DNA from: an uncultured Eubacteriales bacterium
GTDB lineage: Bacteria > Bacillota > Clostridia > Christensenellales > Aristaeellaceae
Reading direction: 5' to 3'
NCBI GenBank assembly: GCA_902765735.1
Contig: CACXBB010000013.1
Coordinates: 1-64,000 of the forward strand
DNA: 64,000 nt
The notes below the pieces were generated by a model. It searched no databases. It had not been told where the DNA came from and was given only the letters and a program-made list of their open reading frames with translations. Each line of letters opens with the position of its first letter. Positions within the stretch are counted from its first letter, which is position 1. Shown piece by piece: positions 49,138 to 58,400 of this stretch. The translations under genes and the position numbers were made by a program.

Positions 49138-51474
49138 TTATGTCTCCCCGCTCAGGCGCTTAAGCGATGCCTCGCAGAAGTCGCACAGCTCCCCGGCGAC
49201 CTCGGCGGAGACGCCCTCGGTCACGATGCGCAGGCGGCTGCGGTCCTCCTCGGCGCCGACCCAGGCCCAGCCCCCGGGCCGCTCGAAGCGCACCCCGCCG
49301 CCGAGGCAGGCGTCGGGCTGGCCCTGGGCGAAGGCGTGCAGCACCCGGCCGCCCTGCCGCGGGGGGATGGGCACCACCCGGCTGCGGCGATGGACCCGGG
49401 GCATGTCCTGCCGCCAGTCCTCGAGCGTCAACCCCTGCTCCGTCAGGAGCGACAGCGCCGCCATCGCCAGGATCAGCCCGTCGAAGTGCAGCTCGAACTG
49501 GAACGGAGCGCGCTCGGCCAGCGCGTTCATCCAGCGGGCCTCCTCCCCGGCGAAGTACTCGGCCCGGGCGTCGTAGCGGCCCAGCAGCGCGTCGATGCCG
49601 CGGGTGGCGTTGTCCCGGAGCAGCAGCGTCTTATCGCCGTTTTCCAGCGCCGTCCAGGCGATCAGGAGCTGGTGCTGGGCGTCGGTCAGGGCCCCGTTTT
49701 CGTCGGAGATCACGCAGCTCTCGCCGGTCTGACTGAGCAGCAGCCCGATCTCCTCCCGGGCGGGGATGAGCTCGGTCTCGCGGGTTACCAGCCGGTACTG
49801 GAGCCCGGAGCGCTGCAGGGTGCGCTTCGCCAGACGGAGCACCCGGGGATTTGCACTGTACAGCGCCACCGGCGCGGCCTGGGCGGGGTCGGCAGCGAAC
49901 AGCCCGGCGGCGTCCGCCACGTAGCCCGCCCCGGCGCACTCGGCGTCCAGCACCGGCGGCAGGGTCTCCGGCGTCGCCGGGGGATAGTCCTGCCGGGCGT
50001 TCAGCCGGGCGATGGCGCGCTGCTCCCGGTCGATCAGCCGCGCCCCCAGCGCGTTGAGCGGCGTCAGGCTGTCGCCGGTTAAAAACAGCGCGGCGTCGCA
50101 GCGCAGGTCCCGCTGGGCGTGGCGCAGAAGCGGCAGCGTGCAGTCGGCGGCGTTCAATACCCGGACGCCCTGAGCCATGCAGCCCGCGGCGGCGGCGTGC
50201 CACATCGCCTCCGACATGGCCCCGCCGTCGTGGCCCAGCAGCGCCTCCCGGGGCTTCATCGACGCCGCGCAGGCCTGGGCGGCGCGGGCGGCATCGGCGG
50301 GGTCCGCGAGGGCCAGCGCCCCCGCGGTGAAGCGCGCCTCGCGCCCGCCGCCCCAGACCCGGTTGGCCTCCAACCGCTCGCCCTCGCCGACCCGCTTGCC
50401 AGGCCACAGCTTCACGCCGGACAGCAGCACGCCCCGGGGCGCAACCTCCGAGCCGGCGCCCAGCACGCTCTCCTCGTAGGCCTGCGCGCCCTCGCCCAGC
50501 GCCGCGCCGGCGGCCAGCACGCTGCCCCGGACCTGGGCCTTGGGCCCCACATGCGCCCCGGGCCACAGCACGCTGCGCTTGACGCTGGCGCCCTCGCCCA
50601 CGACGCAGCCCTCGCCGATGACGCTGTACGGCCCCACGTAAGCCCCGGCCCGCACCCGGGCGCCGCTGCCGATCAGGCAGGGTCCCTCCAGCACGGCGGC
50701 GCGGTCCACCTCGGCCCCGGGCAGCTGCAGCGCGCGGCCCGACAGCGCCGGGATGCCGTCCAGCTTCACGCAGCCCTCCATGGCGTCCACGTGCGCCCCC
50801 AGATAGGCCCGCACGTCGCCGATGTCGCACCAGTAGTCGTCGGTCACGTAGCCGTACACCGGCAGCCCCTCCCGCACCATCTGCGGGAACAGCTCGTGGC
50901 CGAAGTCGCAGGGACGCCCCTCGGGCACGCGGCTGAGCGCCTCCGGCTCCAGGATGTAGATGCCGGTGTTCACCGTGTCCGACAGCACCTCGGACCAGTC
51001 CGGCTTCTCGTGGAAGCTGCGCACCCGGCCCTCGGCGTCCACGTCCACCACGCCGTAGTCCATGGGGTTGTCCGCCCGCGCGAGCACCAGCGTGGCCAGG
51101 GCCCCGCGCGCGCGGTGGAACGCGGCGGCGCGGGTGATGTCCAGATCGGTCACGCCGTCGCCGGAGAGCACCACGAAGGTCTCGTCCAGCATGGCGCGCG
51201 CCTGTCTGACGCCGCCCGCGGTGCCCAGGGGCGTCTGCTCGACGAACCAGCTGATCCGGACCCCCAGCGACGAGCCGTCGCCGAAGCAGTCGGTGACCGC
51301 GTCGGGCATGTAGCCCAGGGTGACGCCGATGTTCCCGATGCCGTGGCGCTTCAACAGCTTCAGCGCGTATTCCATCACTGGCCGGTTCATCAGCCGCATC
51401 ATAGGCTTGGGACAGTCGCAGGTCAGCGGCCGCAGCCGCGTGCCCTCGCCGCCGGCCATGATGATACCCTTCAT
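49138..51474 (-). CDS. mannose-1-phosphate guanylyltransferase-like / degenerate phosphohexomutase fusion
   Basis: A 778-residue fusion. Residues 1-230 are a sugar-phosphate nucleotidyltransferase: KGIIMAGGEGTRLRP at the N-terminus, VVLSGDGVTDLD near 105 and FHEKPDWSEVL near 150. Residues 245-370 are a left-handed beta-helix of hexapeptide repeats (VIGEGCVVGEGA). Residues 385-778 follow the phosphomannomutase/phosphoglucomutase layout, but the catalytic Ser loop (TASHNP in active enzymes) reads FLTGDSLTPLN near 465 and the usual DGDGDR metal loop is not evident. The mutase half is probably regulatory. The product would be GDP-mannose or another NDP-sugar for surface glycans. Confidence 0.82.
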   Translation of the reverse strand: MKGIIMAGGEGTRLRPLTCDCPKPMMRLMNRPVMEYALKLLKRHGIGNIGVTLGYMPDAVTDCFGDGSSLGVRISWFVEQTPLGTAGGVRQARAMLDETFVVLSGDGVTDLDITRAAAFHRARGALATLVLARADNPMDYGVVDVDAEGRVRSFHEKPDWSEVLSDTVNTGIYILEPEALSRVPEGRPCDFGHELFPQMVREGLPVYGYVTDDYWCDIGDVRAYLGAHVDAMEGCVKLDGIPALSGRALQLPGAEVDRAAVLEGPCLIGSGARVRAGAYVGPYSVIGEGCVVGEGASVKRSVLWPGAHVGPKAQVRGSVLAAGAALGEGAQAYEESVLGAGSEVAPRGVLLSGVKLWPGKRVGEGERLEANRVWGGGREARFTAGALALADPADAARAAQACAASMKPREALLGHDGGAMSEAMWHAAAAGCMAQGVRVLNAADCTLPLLRHAQRDLRCDAALFLTGDSLTPLNALGARLIDREQRAIARLNARQDYPPATPETLPPVLDAECAGAGYVADAAGLFAADPAQAAPVALYSANPRVLRLAKRTLQRSGLQYRLVTRETELIPAREEIGLLLSQTGESCVISDENGALTDAQHQLLIAWTALENGDKTLLLRDNATRGIDALLGRYDARAEYFAGEEARWMNALAERAPFQFELHFDGLILAMAALSLLTEQGLTLEDWRQDMPRVHRRSRVVPIPPRQGGRVLHAFAQGQPDACLGGGVRFERPGGWAWVGAEEDRSRLRIVTEGVSAEVAGELCDFCEASLKRLSGET

Positions 51475-51545
51475 GCGTTCACAACCCTTCATTGCAGGAT
51501 GATCACATCCTATCCTTGCCCATATTTCATTTCCCCATACATCCG

Positions 51546-51574
51546 TTGACAAAAAAACCCGGTTGCGCTATACT
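51546..51574 (+). promoter_or_regulatory. promoter of the LUD-domain gene
   Basis: TTGACA and TATACT are separated by 17 bases, 31 bases before the ATG. Confidence 0.85.
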
Positions 51575-51605
51575 TCCGATAAAAGCAAAAGCGGGAGGTC
51601 GCGGT

Positions 51606-52235
51606 ATGAACGAGAACATCACAAAGCGCAACGCGCTGCTGGCGCAGAAGGTCATCAACGGGCTGGAGTCGCGCAACATGCACGGCTATTACGCGGCGAA
51701 CAGGAAGGAAGCGCTCAGGCAGGCGCTGGCGCTGATTCCCGAGGGCAGCTCGGTGAGCATGGGCGGCGCGATGAGCGCCCACGAGATCGGCCTGGTGGCG
51801 GCGCTCAAGGCGGGCAACTACAACTTCATCGACCGCGACGCGGTCCCGGACAAGCGTGCGGCCATGCTGGCGGCCTACGATGCCGACGTGTTTCTCTCCA
51901 GCGCCAACGCCATGACCGAGGACGGCATACTGGTGAACATCGACGGCAACGCCAACCGCGTCTCCGCCATCGCCCAGGGTCCCCGGAAGGTCGTGATGAT
52001 CGTGGGCATGAACAAGGTCTGCGACGACCTGGACGGCGCCATGAAGCGGGCCCGCAACGTGGCCGCGCCCATCAACGCCCAGCGCTTCGGCCTGTCCACG
52101 CCCTGCGCCAGGACCGGGGCCTGCATGGACTGCAAGTCGCCGGACACCATCTGCTGCCAGTTCCTCATCACGCGCTTCTCCCGGCACAAGGACCGCATCC
52201 ACGTGATACTGGTCAACGAGAGGCTGGGATTCTGA
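51606..52235 (+). CDS. LUD-domain (lactate utilisation type) protein
   Basis: A 209-residue LUD (DUF162) protein like LutC/YkgG relatives common in clostridia. ALIPEGSSVSMGGAMSAHEIGL, ADVFLSSANAMTEDGILVNIDGNANRVSA and KVVMIVGMNKV are the conserved blocks. A Cys-rich stretch near the C-terminus (CARTGACMDC, then CC) resembles an iron-sulfur or zinc site. LutA and LutB are absent, so a role in lactate oxidation is not established. Start after GGGAGG. Confidence 0.9.
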   Translation: MNENITKRNALLAQKVINGLESRNMHGYYAANRKEALRQALALIPEGSSVSMGGAMSAHEIGLVAALKAGNYNFIDRDAVPDKRAAMLAAYDADVFLSSANAMTEDGILVNIDGNANRVSAIAQGPRKVVMIVGMNKVCDDLDGAMKRARNVAAPINAQRFGLSTPCARTGACMDCKSPDTICCQFLITRFSRHKDRIHVILVNERLGF

Positions 52236-52273
52236 GCCTCTTTGCGGCATTTTGATATATGAGGAGAGACGAC

Positions 52274-52897
52274 ATGCCTACCGTTGAAAACCACAAGGAA
52301 ATGGTGCCCTTCGAGCACTACGTCGGGCTGTACGCGAAGCTGGACCCCGAGGAGGCCGCCGCGCGCTGCGGCGTCGACTACGACCCGGCGTCCCGGCGCT
52401 TTAAAATGCGGCTGTTCTACGCGGACTATGCGCTGACCTGGCCGGTGTTCAGCATCCGCTCGGACGATCAGGACGTCTTCGCGCTGACCAACCTGCCGGC
52501 GCAGATGCTTCTGATACGCTACCTGCTGGAGGGCAAGAAGTCGCTGGGCACGGGGGCCTTCCTGCCCTACCGGGAGATGCCCTGGGGCGAGGTGTATCTA
52601 AAGCCCTTCACCGGGCGCTGCCTGAACCGGGCGGCGTTCACCTTCGGCGTCCATCTGGGCCGGTTTGTAAAGGCCATGGAGACCCTGCCCGCCGTGAAGC
52701 TGGACCGGGGGGACGCCGCCTATCAGCTGGAGGTCATGCCGGGCTACGATGTGCGGCTGATCGTGTGGGAGGGCGACGACGAGTTCCCGCCCAACAGCCA
52801 GATACTGTTTTCCGACAACTTCCCCCAGGCGTTTTCCGCCGAGGACCGCACGGTGGTGGGGGATATACTGATTTCCGACATCAAGCGGCGGATGTGA
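52274..52897 (+). CDS. DUF3786-family protein
   Basis: A 207-residue soluble protein. FEHYVGLYAKLDPEEAAARCGVDY at the N-terminus and FPPNSQILFSDNFPQAFSAED at the C-terminus are typical of DUF3786. Family members occur in anaerobes, sometimes near corrinoid or CO-related genes; none is seen here. Start after GAGGAGAG. The next gene begins 18 bases downstream. Confidence 0.82.
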   Translation: MPTVENHKEMVPFEHYVGLYAKLDPEEAAARCGVDYDPASRRFKMRLFYADYALTWPVFSIRSDDQDVFALTNLPAQMLLIRYLLEGKKSLGTGAFLPYREMPWGEVYLKPFTGRCLNRAAFTFGVHLGRFVKAMETLPAVKLDRGDAAYQLEVMPGYDVRLIVWEGDDEFPPNSQILFSDNFPQAFSAEDRTVVGDILISDIKRRM

Positions 52898-52915
52898 GAT
52901 AAAAGGAGTTTAGAC

Positions 52916-54694
52916 ATGCAGGCAAAGACGCGAGCTGAAATGAATCCGGAATACCTTTGGGACCTTACGCCCATCTACGGAAGCGATGACGCCTGGCGCG
53001 CGGCGCTGAAGGCCGCCGAGACCATGGTGGCGGGGTTAAGCGACATCCCCGGCACGCTGGGGACCTCCGCCGCGGCGCTGAAGACCGGCCTGGACCGCAT
53101 CTACGCGGCCTCGGAGGCCGCCGAGCGGGTGTACGCCTACGCGATGCTCAGGAAGTCCGAGGACGGCGGCGACCCCGCCGGTCAGGAGATGGAGGCCCGG
53201 GCGCTCTCCATGCTGGTGGCGCTGCAGACCGCCACGGCGTTTGTGAACCCGGAGATACTCGCCATCCCGCAGGACAGGCTGGACGCCTTCATGCGGGAGG
53301 AGGGGCTCAAGACCTACCGCCACATGATCGAGAACATCGCCCGCGGCCGCGCCCACACGCTGGATCAGGGCGGCGAGCGCCTGCTGGCCATGCTGGGCGA
53401 CGCGGCCCAGACCCCCGAGAACGCCTTCGAGATGCTCACAGAGGTGGACATGCGTTTCCCACCCGTGCACGATGAGTCCGGCGCAGAGGTTCCGCTGACC
53501 CACGCAAGCTTCGGCGTCTACCGCATCAGCCGCAGCCAGGCGGTGCGCCGGGAGGCGTTCGAGACCTACTTCGGGGAGTACCGGAAGTATGTGAACACAC
53601 TGGCGGCCACCTACGCGGGCAGCGTGAAGCTGGACTGCTTCAACGCCGGCGCGCGGGGCTATGAGGACGCCTGCGCCGCCGCGCTGTTCGGCAACAACGT
53701 GCCGGTGGCGCTGTACGACAACCTGGTGTCGGCGGTGCACGGCGCGCTGAGCGGCATGCGCGAGTACATCGAACTGCGCAAGCAACGACTGGGGCTTGAT
53801 GAACTGAACCTGTACGATCTCTACGCCCCCATCGTGGAGGACGTGGATTTCGACGTGCCCTACGCGGAGGCTCACAGGATCGTCAAGGCCGCGCTTTTGC
53901 CGCTGGGCGGGGAGTACCAGGCGCTCCTGGACCGCGCCTTCAATGAAAAGTGGATCGACGTTTACGAGAATCAGGGCAAGCACACCGGGGCGTATTCGAT
54001 GGGCGTCTACGGCGCGCACCCCTACGTGCTTCTGAACTACGCGGGCAAGCTGGACGACGCCTTCACGCTGGCCCATGAGCTGGGCCACGCCATGCACAGC
54101 TACTTCTCCGACCGGGCGCAGGACTACGTCAACCACGACTACTCGATTTTCGTGGCGGAGGTGGCCTCCACGGTCAACGAGGTGCTGCTGACGCGCTATC
54201 TCCTCTCGGTGGAGACGGACAAAGCCCGCCGCGCCATGCTGCTCAATCACTTCCTGGAGGGCTTCCGCACCACCATCTTCCGGCAGACGCTGTTTGCCGA
54301 GTTCGAGCGCAGGGCCCACGCCCTGTACCGGCAGGGCACGCCGCTGACCGCCGAGGCGCTCAACGGCCTCTACCACGATCTGAACGCGCTGTACTACGAC
54401 GGCTGCGTGATCAACGACCTTTGTGACGTGGAGTGGGCGCGCATACCGCACTTCTACTCGGCCTTCTACGTGTACCAGTACGCCACCGGCTTCTCCAGCG
54501 CCGTGGCCATCGCGGACCACATCCTCAAGACCGGCGACGCCTCGGACTACCTCCGCTTCCTGACCACCGGGGGCAGCGACTATCCCATCGAGGAACTGAA
54601 GCTGGCCGGGGTGGACCTGACGCAGCCCGATGCCATACGCGACGCGCTGCGGGTGTTTGAGGATACGCTGAGGGCGTTCAAGGAGAGCGTATGA
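52916..54694 (+). CDS. pepF: oligoendopeptidase F
   Basis: A 592-residue cytoplasmic M3 zinc metallopeptidase that degrades oligopeptides. The zinc site LAHELGHAMHSYFS (near 383-396) and the downstream Glu ligand in YSIFVAEVASTVNEV are intact. HFYSAFYVYQYATGFSSAV near 520 is typical of the C-terminal part. Normal length. It overlaps the next gene by four bases. Confidence 0.96.
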   Translation: MQAKTRAEMNPEYLWDLTPIYGSDDAWRAALKAAETMVAGLSDIPGTLGTSAAALKTGLDRIYAASEAAERVYAYAMLRKSEDGGDPAGQEMEARALSMLVALQTATAFVNPEILAIPQDRLDAFMREEGLKTYRHMIENIARGRAHTLDQGGERLLAMLGDAAQTPENAFEMLTEVDMRFPPVHDESGAEVPLTHASFGVYRISRSQAVRREAFETYFGEYRKYVNTLAATYAGSVKLDCFNAGARGYEDACAAALFGNNVPVALYDNLVSAVHGALSGMREYIELRKQRLGLDELNLYDLYAPIVEDVDFDVPYAEAHRIVKAALLPLGGEYQALLDRAFNEKWIDVYENQGKHTGAYSMGVYGAHPYVLLNYAGKLDDAFTLAHELGHAMHSYFSDRAQDYVNHDYSIFVAEVASTVNEVLLTRYLLSVETDKARRAMLLNHFLEGFRTTIFRQTLFAEFERRAHALYRQGTPLTAEALNGLYHDLNALYYDGCVINDLCDVEWARIPHFYSAFYVYQYATGFSSAVAIADHILKTGDASDYLRFLTTGGSDYPIEELKLAGVDLTQPDAIRDALRVFEDTLRAFKESV

Positions 54695-55602
54695 CATTGA
54701 ACCTTCAACAAATGATGCTGCTGTTCTTCCTCTACGCCTTCCTGGGCTGGGGCTGCGAGGTGGCCTTCGCCGCCTGCAAGGAGGGACGGTTCGTCAACCG
54801 GGGCTTTTTAAACGGCCCGGTGTGCCCCATCTACGGCTTCGGCGTGGTGGGCGTGGTGCTGGCGCTTCGGCCGGTGCAGGACAGCCTGCCGCTTCTGTAC
54901 CTGGGCAGCGTGCTGCTCACCAGCGCCATAGAGTTTGTCACCGGCTGGGCGCTGGAGAAGCTGTTCCACGCCCGCTGGTGGGACTATTCCAACATGCCGC
55001 TGAACATCATGGGCTATGTGTGCGTGCTGTTCTCGATGGTGTGGGGCGTGGCGTGCATGGCCATCGTGAAATGGGTGCATCCTGTGTTCGAGCGCTCCGT
55101 CGTGCTGATGCCCAACGCTCTGTGCGTCGCGCTGGACGCGCTGTTCGGCGCGGTGTTCGTGCTCGACCTTTGCGCCACGGTGTCCGCCGTGCGCAGGCTG
55201 TCCGACCGGCTGGTGAAGCTGACCGAGGCCGCGGGCGAGCTGCACGCCATCTCCGACGAGATCGGCCAGCACATCTCTGACACCACCCTCAGCGTCCGGG
55301 AGAAGGTCATGGAGGGCTCCGAGGCTGTGCAGGAGAGGCGCGAGGCTGCCAAATTGCAGCTTGAGGCGCGGCAGGCCGCCATCGAGCGCTGGCTTGCGCA
55401 GCAGCGCGAGGCCGCCAACGCCCGCACCGAGGCCATCCGGGTGCGGTTTGAGGGCGTGCGCCAGCGCCTGAACCAGGTGCTGGAGGAGAAGGCCTTCGGC
55501 CATCGCCGCCTGCTCAACGCCTTCCCGAACCTCAGAAGCCACAGCCATCAGGAGGCCGTGGACGCGCTGCGAGCCTTCTATGAGAAGCACAGGGTGTTGT
55601 AA
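54691..55602 (+). CDS. CmpB-like (putative ABC-transporter type IV) membrane protein
   Basis: A 303-residue protein with about five helices in residues 5-165. FFLYAFLGWGCEVAFA, RGFLNGPVCPIYGFGVVGVV and WALEKLFHARWWDYSNMPLNIMGYVC are hallmark stretches of the PF06541 family. Residues 170-303 are a long, charged, probably coiled-coil cytoplasmic region with no known domain. ATGA overlap with pepF shows coupling. Function of the family is unproven. Confidence 0.85.
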   Translation: MTLNLQQMMLLFFLYAFLGWGCEVAFAACKEGRFVNRGFLNGPVCPIYGFGVVGVVLALRPVQDSLPLLYLGSVLLTSAIEFVTGWALEKLFHARWWDYSNMPLNIMGYVCVLFSMVWGVACMAIVKWVHPVFERSVVLMPNALCVALDALFGAVFVLDLCATVSAVRRLSDRLVKLTEAAGELHAISDEIGQHISDTTLSVREKVMEGSEAVQERREAAKLQLEARQAAIERWLAQQREAANARTEAIRVRFEGVRQRLNQVLEEKAFGHRRLLNAFPNLRSHSHQEAVDALRAFYEKHRVL

Positions 55603-55630
55603 AATATGATGTAGATCCGGAGGCGTACAA

Positions 55631-56137
55631 GTGACGGACAATCGGACGAAGCGATGGGTCTCGCTTATAGCGGTCATCGCCGTGGCGGTGATGATCTTCC
55701 TGTTTTCCGCCCAGGAGGGGGACGATTCCGCCATGCTCAGTGAGGGCGTGACGGAGTGGCTGCTGACCATGCTGGTCCCCGGCTATGCGGACTTCACCGT
55801 CGCGCAGAAGCTGGCGTACCTGGAGCGCGTGGGGTTTGCGGTGCGAAAGATCGCCCACTTTTCGGAGTTCGCGCTGTTGGCGGTGACGCTGTCGGTGCAC
55901 CTGCACTACCGCATGCGGGGCTGCCGGCGGATCGCGCTCACCGCCTGGGTCATCGCCACGCTGTACGCCGGCACCGACGAGCTGCACCAGATGTTCGTCG
56001 GGGGGCGCGGCCCGGCCGTGCGGGACGTGGCCATCGACAGCGCCGGGGCGCTGACCGGGGCGTTCGTGGGGGTCGGGATGATACTGCTGTGGCACAGGGT
56101 CAAAAGAGATAAAAAGGGACTGTCTCAAAACGCATAA
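55631..56137 (+). CDS. VanZ-family membrane protein with a repeat-derived C-terminus
   Basis: A 168-residue VanZ-like protein with four helices. FLFSAQEGDDS, RKIAHFSEFALLAVTL and TDELHQMFVGGRGPAVRDVAIDSAGA are the family's signatures. The last residues (KGLSQNA) and the stop codon are encoded by the end of the repeat element that starts at 56116, so insertion has replaced the original tail. VanZ in Tn1546 lowers teicoplanin susceptibility; the general family role is unknown. Confidence 0.88.
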   Translation: MTDNRTKRWVSLIAVIAVAVMIFLFSAQEGDDSAMLSEGVTEWLLTMLVPGYADFTVAQKLAYLERVGFAVRKIAHFSEFALLAVTLSVHLHYRMRGCRRIALTAWVIATLYAGTDELHQMFVGGRGPAVRDVAIDSAGALTGAFVGVGMILLWHRVKRDKKGLSQNA

Positions 56138-56273
56138 TCATTCATGTGTGCATGCAGTAGGGGCGGCGATGCGCCGCCCGCCGTGAAGTACGTTGCGCAT
56201 CGTACCCGGGCGAGCGCCGCATCGGCGCCCCTACGCAGGTTTCATGAATCCATATGTGTTTTGAGACAGCCCC
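56116..56273. repeat. 158-bp element with TGTCTCA/TGAGACA ends and a REP-like pair
   Basis: GGGACTGTCTCAAAAC (56116-56131) and GTTTTGAGACAGCCCC (56258-56273) are terminal inverted repeats. Two opposed palindromes lie inside: 56157-56179 (GTAG, GGGCGGCG/CGCCGCCC) and 56213-56234 (GAGCGCCG/CGGCGCCC, then CTAC). Subterminal ATTCATG is shared with the element at 48891. It fills the space between vanZ-like and metK genes and overlaps the former. Confidence 0.9.
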
Positions 56274-56275
56274 GC

Positions 56276-57424
56276 TTATTTCAGATGCTTACGAAGCGCT
56301 TCCACCTTGTCCAGCTTCTCCCAGGGCAGGTCGAGGTCGTCCCGGCCGAAGTGGCCGTAGGCGGCGGTCTGGGCGTAGATGGGGCGCTTGAGGTCGAGGT
56401 CGCGGATGATGGCGGCGGGGCGCAGGTCGAAGGTCTCGCCGACGATCTGAGAGAGCCGGTCGTCCGGCAGCGCGCCGGTGCCGAAGCTGTCCACGAACAC
56501 GGACACGGGCTTCGCCACGCCGATGGCGTAGGCCACGCCCACCTCGCACTTCTTCGCCAGCCCGGCGGCCACCAGGTTCTTGGCCACGTGGCGCATGGCG
56601 TAGGCCGCGGAGCGGTCCACCTTGCTGGGGTCCTTGCCGGAGAACGCGCCGCCGCCGTGGTGGGCGTAGCCGCCGTAGGTGTCCACGATGATCTTGCGGC
56701 CCGTGAGCCCGGAATCGCCCTGGGGCCCGCCGATCACGAAGCGCCCGGTGGGGTTGACGTAATACTTGGTGTTCTCATCCAGCAGCGCCGCGGGCAGCAC
56801 GGGCTTCACCACATGGGTCATCATGTCGTCGTAGATGGTCTGCTGGTCCACGTCGGGGGCGTGCTGGGTGGACAGCACCACCGCGTCGATGCGCACGGCT
56901 TTATCGTCGTCGTACTCAATGGTCACCTGGCTCTTGCCGTCGGGCCGCAGGTAGGGCAGGGTGCCGTCCTTGCGCACCTGCGAAAGCCGCCGGGTCAGCC
57001 TGTGGGCCAGGGAGATGGCCAGCGGCATGTACTCGGGGGTCTCGTCGCAGGCGTAGCCGAACATCATGCCCTGGTCGCCCGCACCCTGGTCGGCGTTTTC
57101 GCGCACCACGCCCTGGGCGATGTCGGGAGACTGCTCGTCCAGCGAGGTCAGCACCGCGCAGGAGTAGCCGTCAAAGCCGTACTTGGCCCGGTCGTAGCCG
57201 ATCTCCACCACCTTTTTGCGCACGATCTGCTCGATGGGCACGTAGGCGGAGGTGGTGATCTCACCCATCACCAGCACCATGCCGGTGGTGGCGCAGCATT
57301 CGCAGGCCACGTGGGCCTCGGGGTCCTGGGCCAGTATGGCGTCCAGCACCGCGTCGGAGATCTGGTCGCAGATCTTGTCGGGATGTCCCTCGGTGACGGA
57401 TTCGGATGTGAAAAAGTGCCTCAT
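56276..57424 (-). CDS. metK: S-adenosylmethionine synthetase
   Basis: A 382-residue enzyme making SAM from methionine and [28 protein letters not shown] (ATP/methionine site), [15 protein letters not shown] (near 110) and [19 protein letters not shown] (near 255) are its signature motifs. Length is normal. The start has GGAGGG upstream. Transcription is under the SAM-I riboswitch at 57453-57621. Confidence 0.98.
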   Translation of the reverse strand: MRHFFTSESVTEGHPDKICDQISDAVLDAILAQDPEAHVACECCATTGMVLVMGEITTSAYVPIEQIVRKKVVEIGYDRAKYGFDGYSCAVLTSLDEQSPDIAQGVVRENADQGAGDQGMMFGYACDETPEYMPLAISLAHRLTRRLSQVRKDGTLPYLRPDGKSQVTIEYDDDKAVRIDAVVLSTQHAPDVDQQTIYDDMMTHVVKPVLPAALLDENTKYYVNPTGRFVIGGPQGDSGLTGRKIIVDTYGGYAHHGGGAFSGKDPSKVDRSAAYAMRHVAKNLVAAGLAKKCEVGVAYAIGVAKPVSVFVDSFGTGALPDDRLSQIVGETFDLRPAAIIRDLDLKRPIYAQTAAYGHFGRDDLDLPWEKLDKVEALRKHLK

Positions 57425-57452
57425 ATTCTATGCCCTCCGTGGATGTATTCAC

Positions 57453-57481
57453 AATAAAAGCTCGCCAAACGGCGAGCTTGT
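57453..57481 (-). terminator. riboswitch-controlled terminator of metK
   Basis: On the minus strand AAGCTCGCC pairs with GGCGAGCTT across a 4-base loop, followed by a T-rich stretch (TTTTATT). It is the expression platform of the SAM-I riboswitch. Confidence 0.88.
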
Positions 57482-57496
57482 ACGATCCGTATCAAT

Positions 57497-57621
57497 CCCG
57501 CCTCATCTTTCGGCGGCGGCTAAAAAGCCGCTTGCGCCGCAGGAATTGGCACCTTGCCGGTGTGACGCCGACCGGTTGCCGGGCTTCATCGGGCCTGTCC
57601 CTCTGCCGCTCTGGATAAGGC
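57497..57621 (-). promoter_or_regulatory. SAM-I (S-box) riboswitch aptamer upstream of metK
   Basis: Read on the minus strand, the class's conserved pieces are all present in order: CTTATCCAGAG, GCAGAGGGA, GGCCCGATGAAGCCCGGCAACC (kink-turn/P2 region and P3), AGGTGCCAATTCCTGC (J3/4-P4) and GAAAGATGAGG (closing strand). SAM binding would favour the terminator at 57453 and switch metK off. This is a textbook match by motif order. Confidence 0.96.
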
Positions 57622-57640
57622 AATCCTCTATTGTGAAATC

Positions 57641-57668
57641 ATTATAGCATACTTTTATTAAGTGTCAA
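57641..57668 (-). promoter_or_regulatory. promoter of the SAM riboswitch / metK transcript
   Basis: On the minus strand TTGACA and TATAAT, both exact, are separated by 16 bases, about 20 bases before the aptamer. Confidence 0.88.
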
Positions 57669-57745
57669 TGTTCTGCGGATTATGTTTTTGATTGACAGGG
57701 ATGCTATAATGGTGATAAAGACAATTCAAAAGCGAGGACAAGCCG

Positions 57746-58369
57746 ATGGCGCTGACGATGGTTCACCTGCTGGTCGCGGATCTCTGGGCGCGAAGCCACC
57801 CGGAGTATCTGGAGAATCCGGAATACTACTATGGCGCGGTGTCGCCGGACGCCATGCACATACGCTTTCACGGCGACAAGTCCCGCAAGGACGAGTTTCA
57901 CCTGTACAACTGGCGCGCGCTGCACCGGGAGCCGGTGGTGGCTTACTGGCGGGCGCACCGCGCGCCCTTCGACATCGGCTACGGTGTGCATGTGCTGACC
58001 GACTGCCAGTGGGTGCCGCGCTATACCCGCACCTTTCCCGGGCTGTTTCTGCCCGACGGCAGGATCAACACCGAGATCTACTACAACGACACCTTCGTCA
58101 CCGACTTCGCCCTGCTTCGCAAGATCCCCCGGCTTCAGCGGCTCGTGGACCTGCTGGAGGCGGCCAGGGCCCCGGAGGATCACCCGCTTCTGACCCGGGA
58201 GGAGTTCGACGGCTGGCGGCAGGTGATCCTGGACGGCTACCGGGGCGAGTGCCCCCGACACGATCCGGTGCGATTCATCACCGAAGCATACGTGCGCGCC
58301 TTCGCCTCAGACAGCGTGGCGCTGATCGAGGACGTGTACCGGGAGGCCGTGGGGGAGGGCGGCGTTTAG
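57746..58369 (+). CDS. zinc-dependent phospholipase C-like protein
   Basis: A 207-residue protein resembling PF00882 (Zn-dependent PLC/S1-P1 nuclease fold): MVHLLVADLW with an N-terminal His, GAVSPDAMHIR with the conserved Asp and His, and GYGVHVLTD with the third His. There is no signal peptide, so it appears cytoplasmic, unlike secreted PLCs; many Firmicutes carry such intracellular relatives of unknown substrate. Confidence 0.75.
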   Translation: MALTMVHLLVADLWARSHPEYLENPEYYYGAVSPDAMHIRFHGDKSRKDEFHLYNWRALHREPVVAYWRAHRAPFDIGYGVHVLTDCQWVPRYTRTFPGLFLPDGRINTEIYYNDTFVTDFALLRKIPRLQRLVDLLEAARAPEDHPLLTREEFDGWRQVILDGYRGECPRHDPVRFITEAYVRAFASDSVALIEDVYREAVGEGGV

Positions 58370-58400
58370 TTACCATCTATCCATCTGAGGGAAGAACGCA

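Noticed and set aside
57430..57618. 62-codon open frame upstream of metK on the plus strand
   Set aside because: It lies on the opposite strand of the SAM-I riboswitch and is explained by that RNA.
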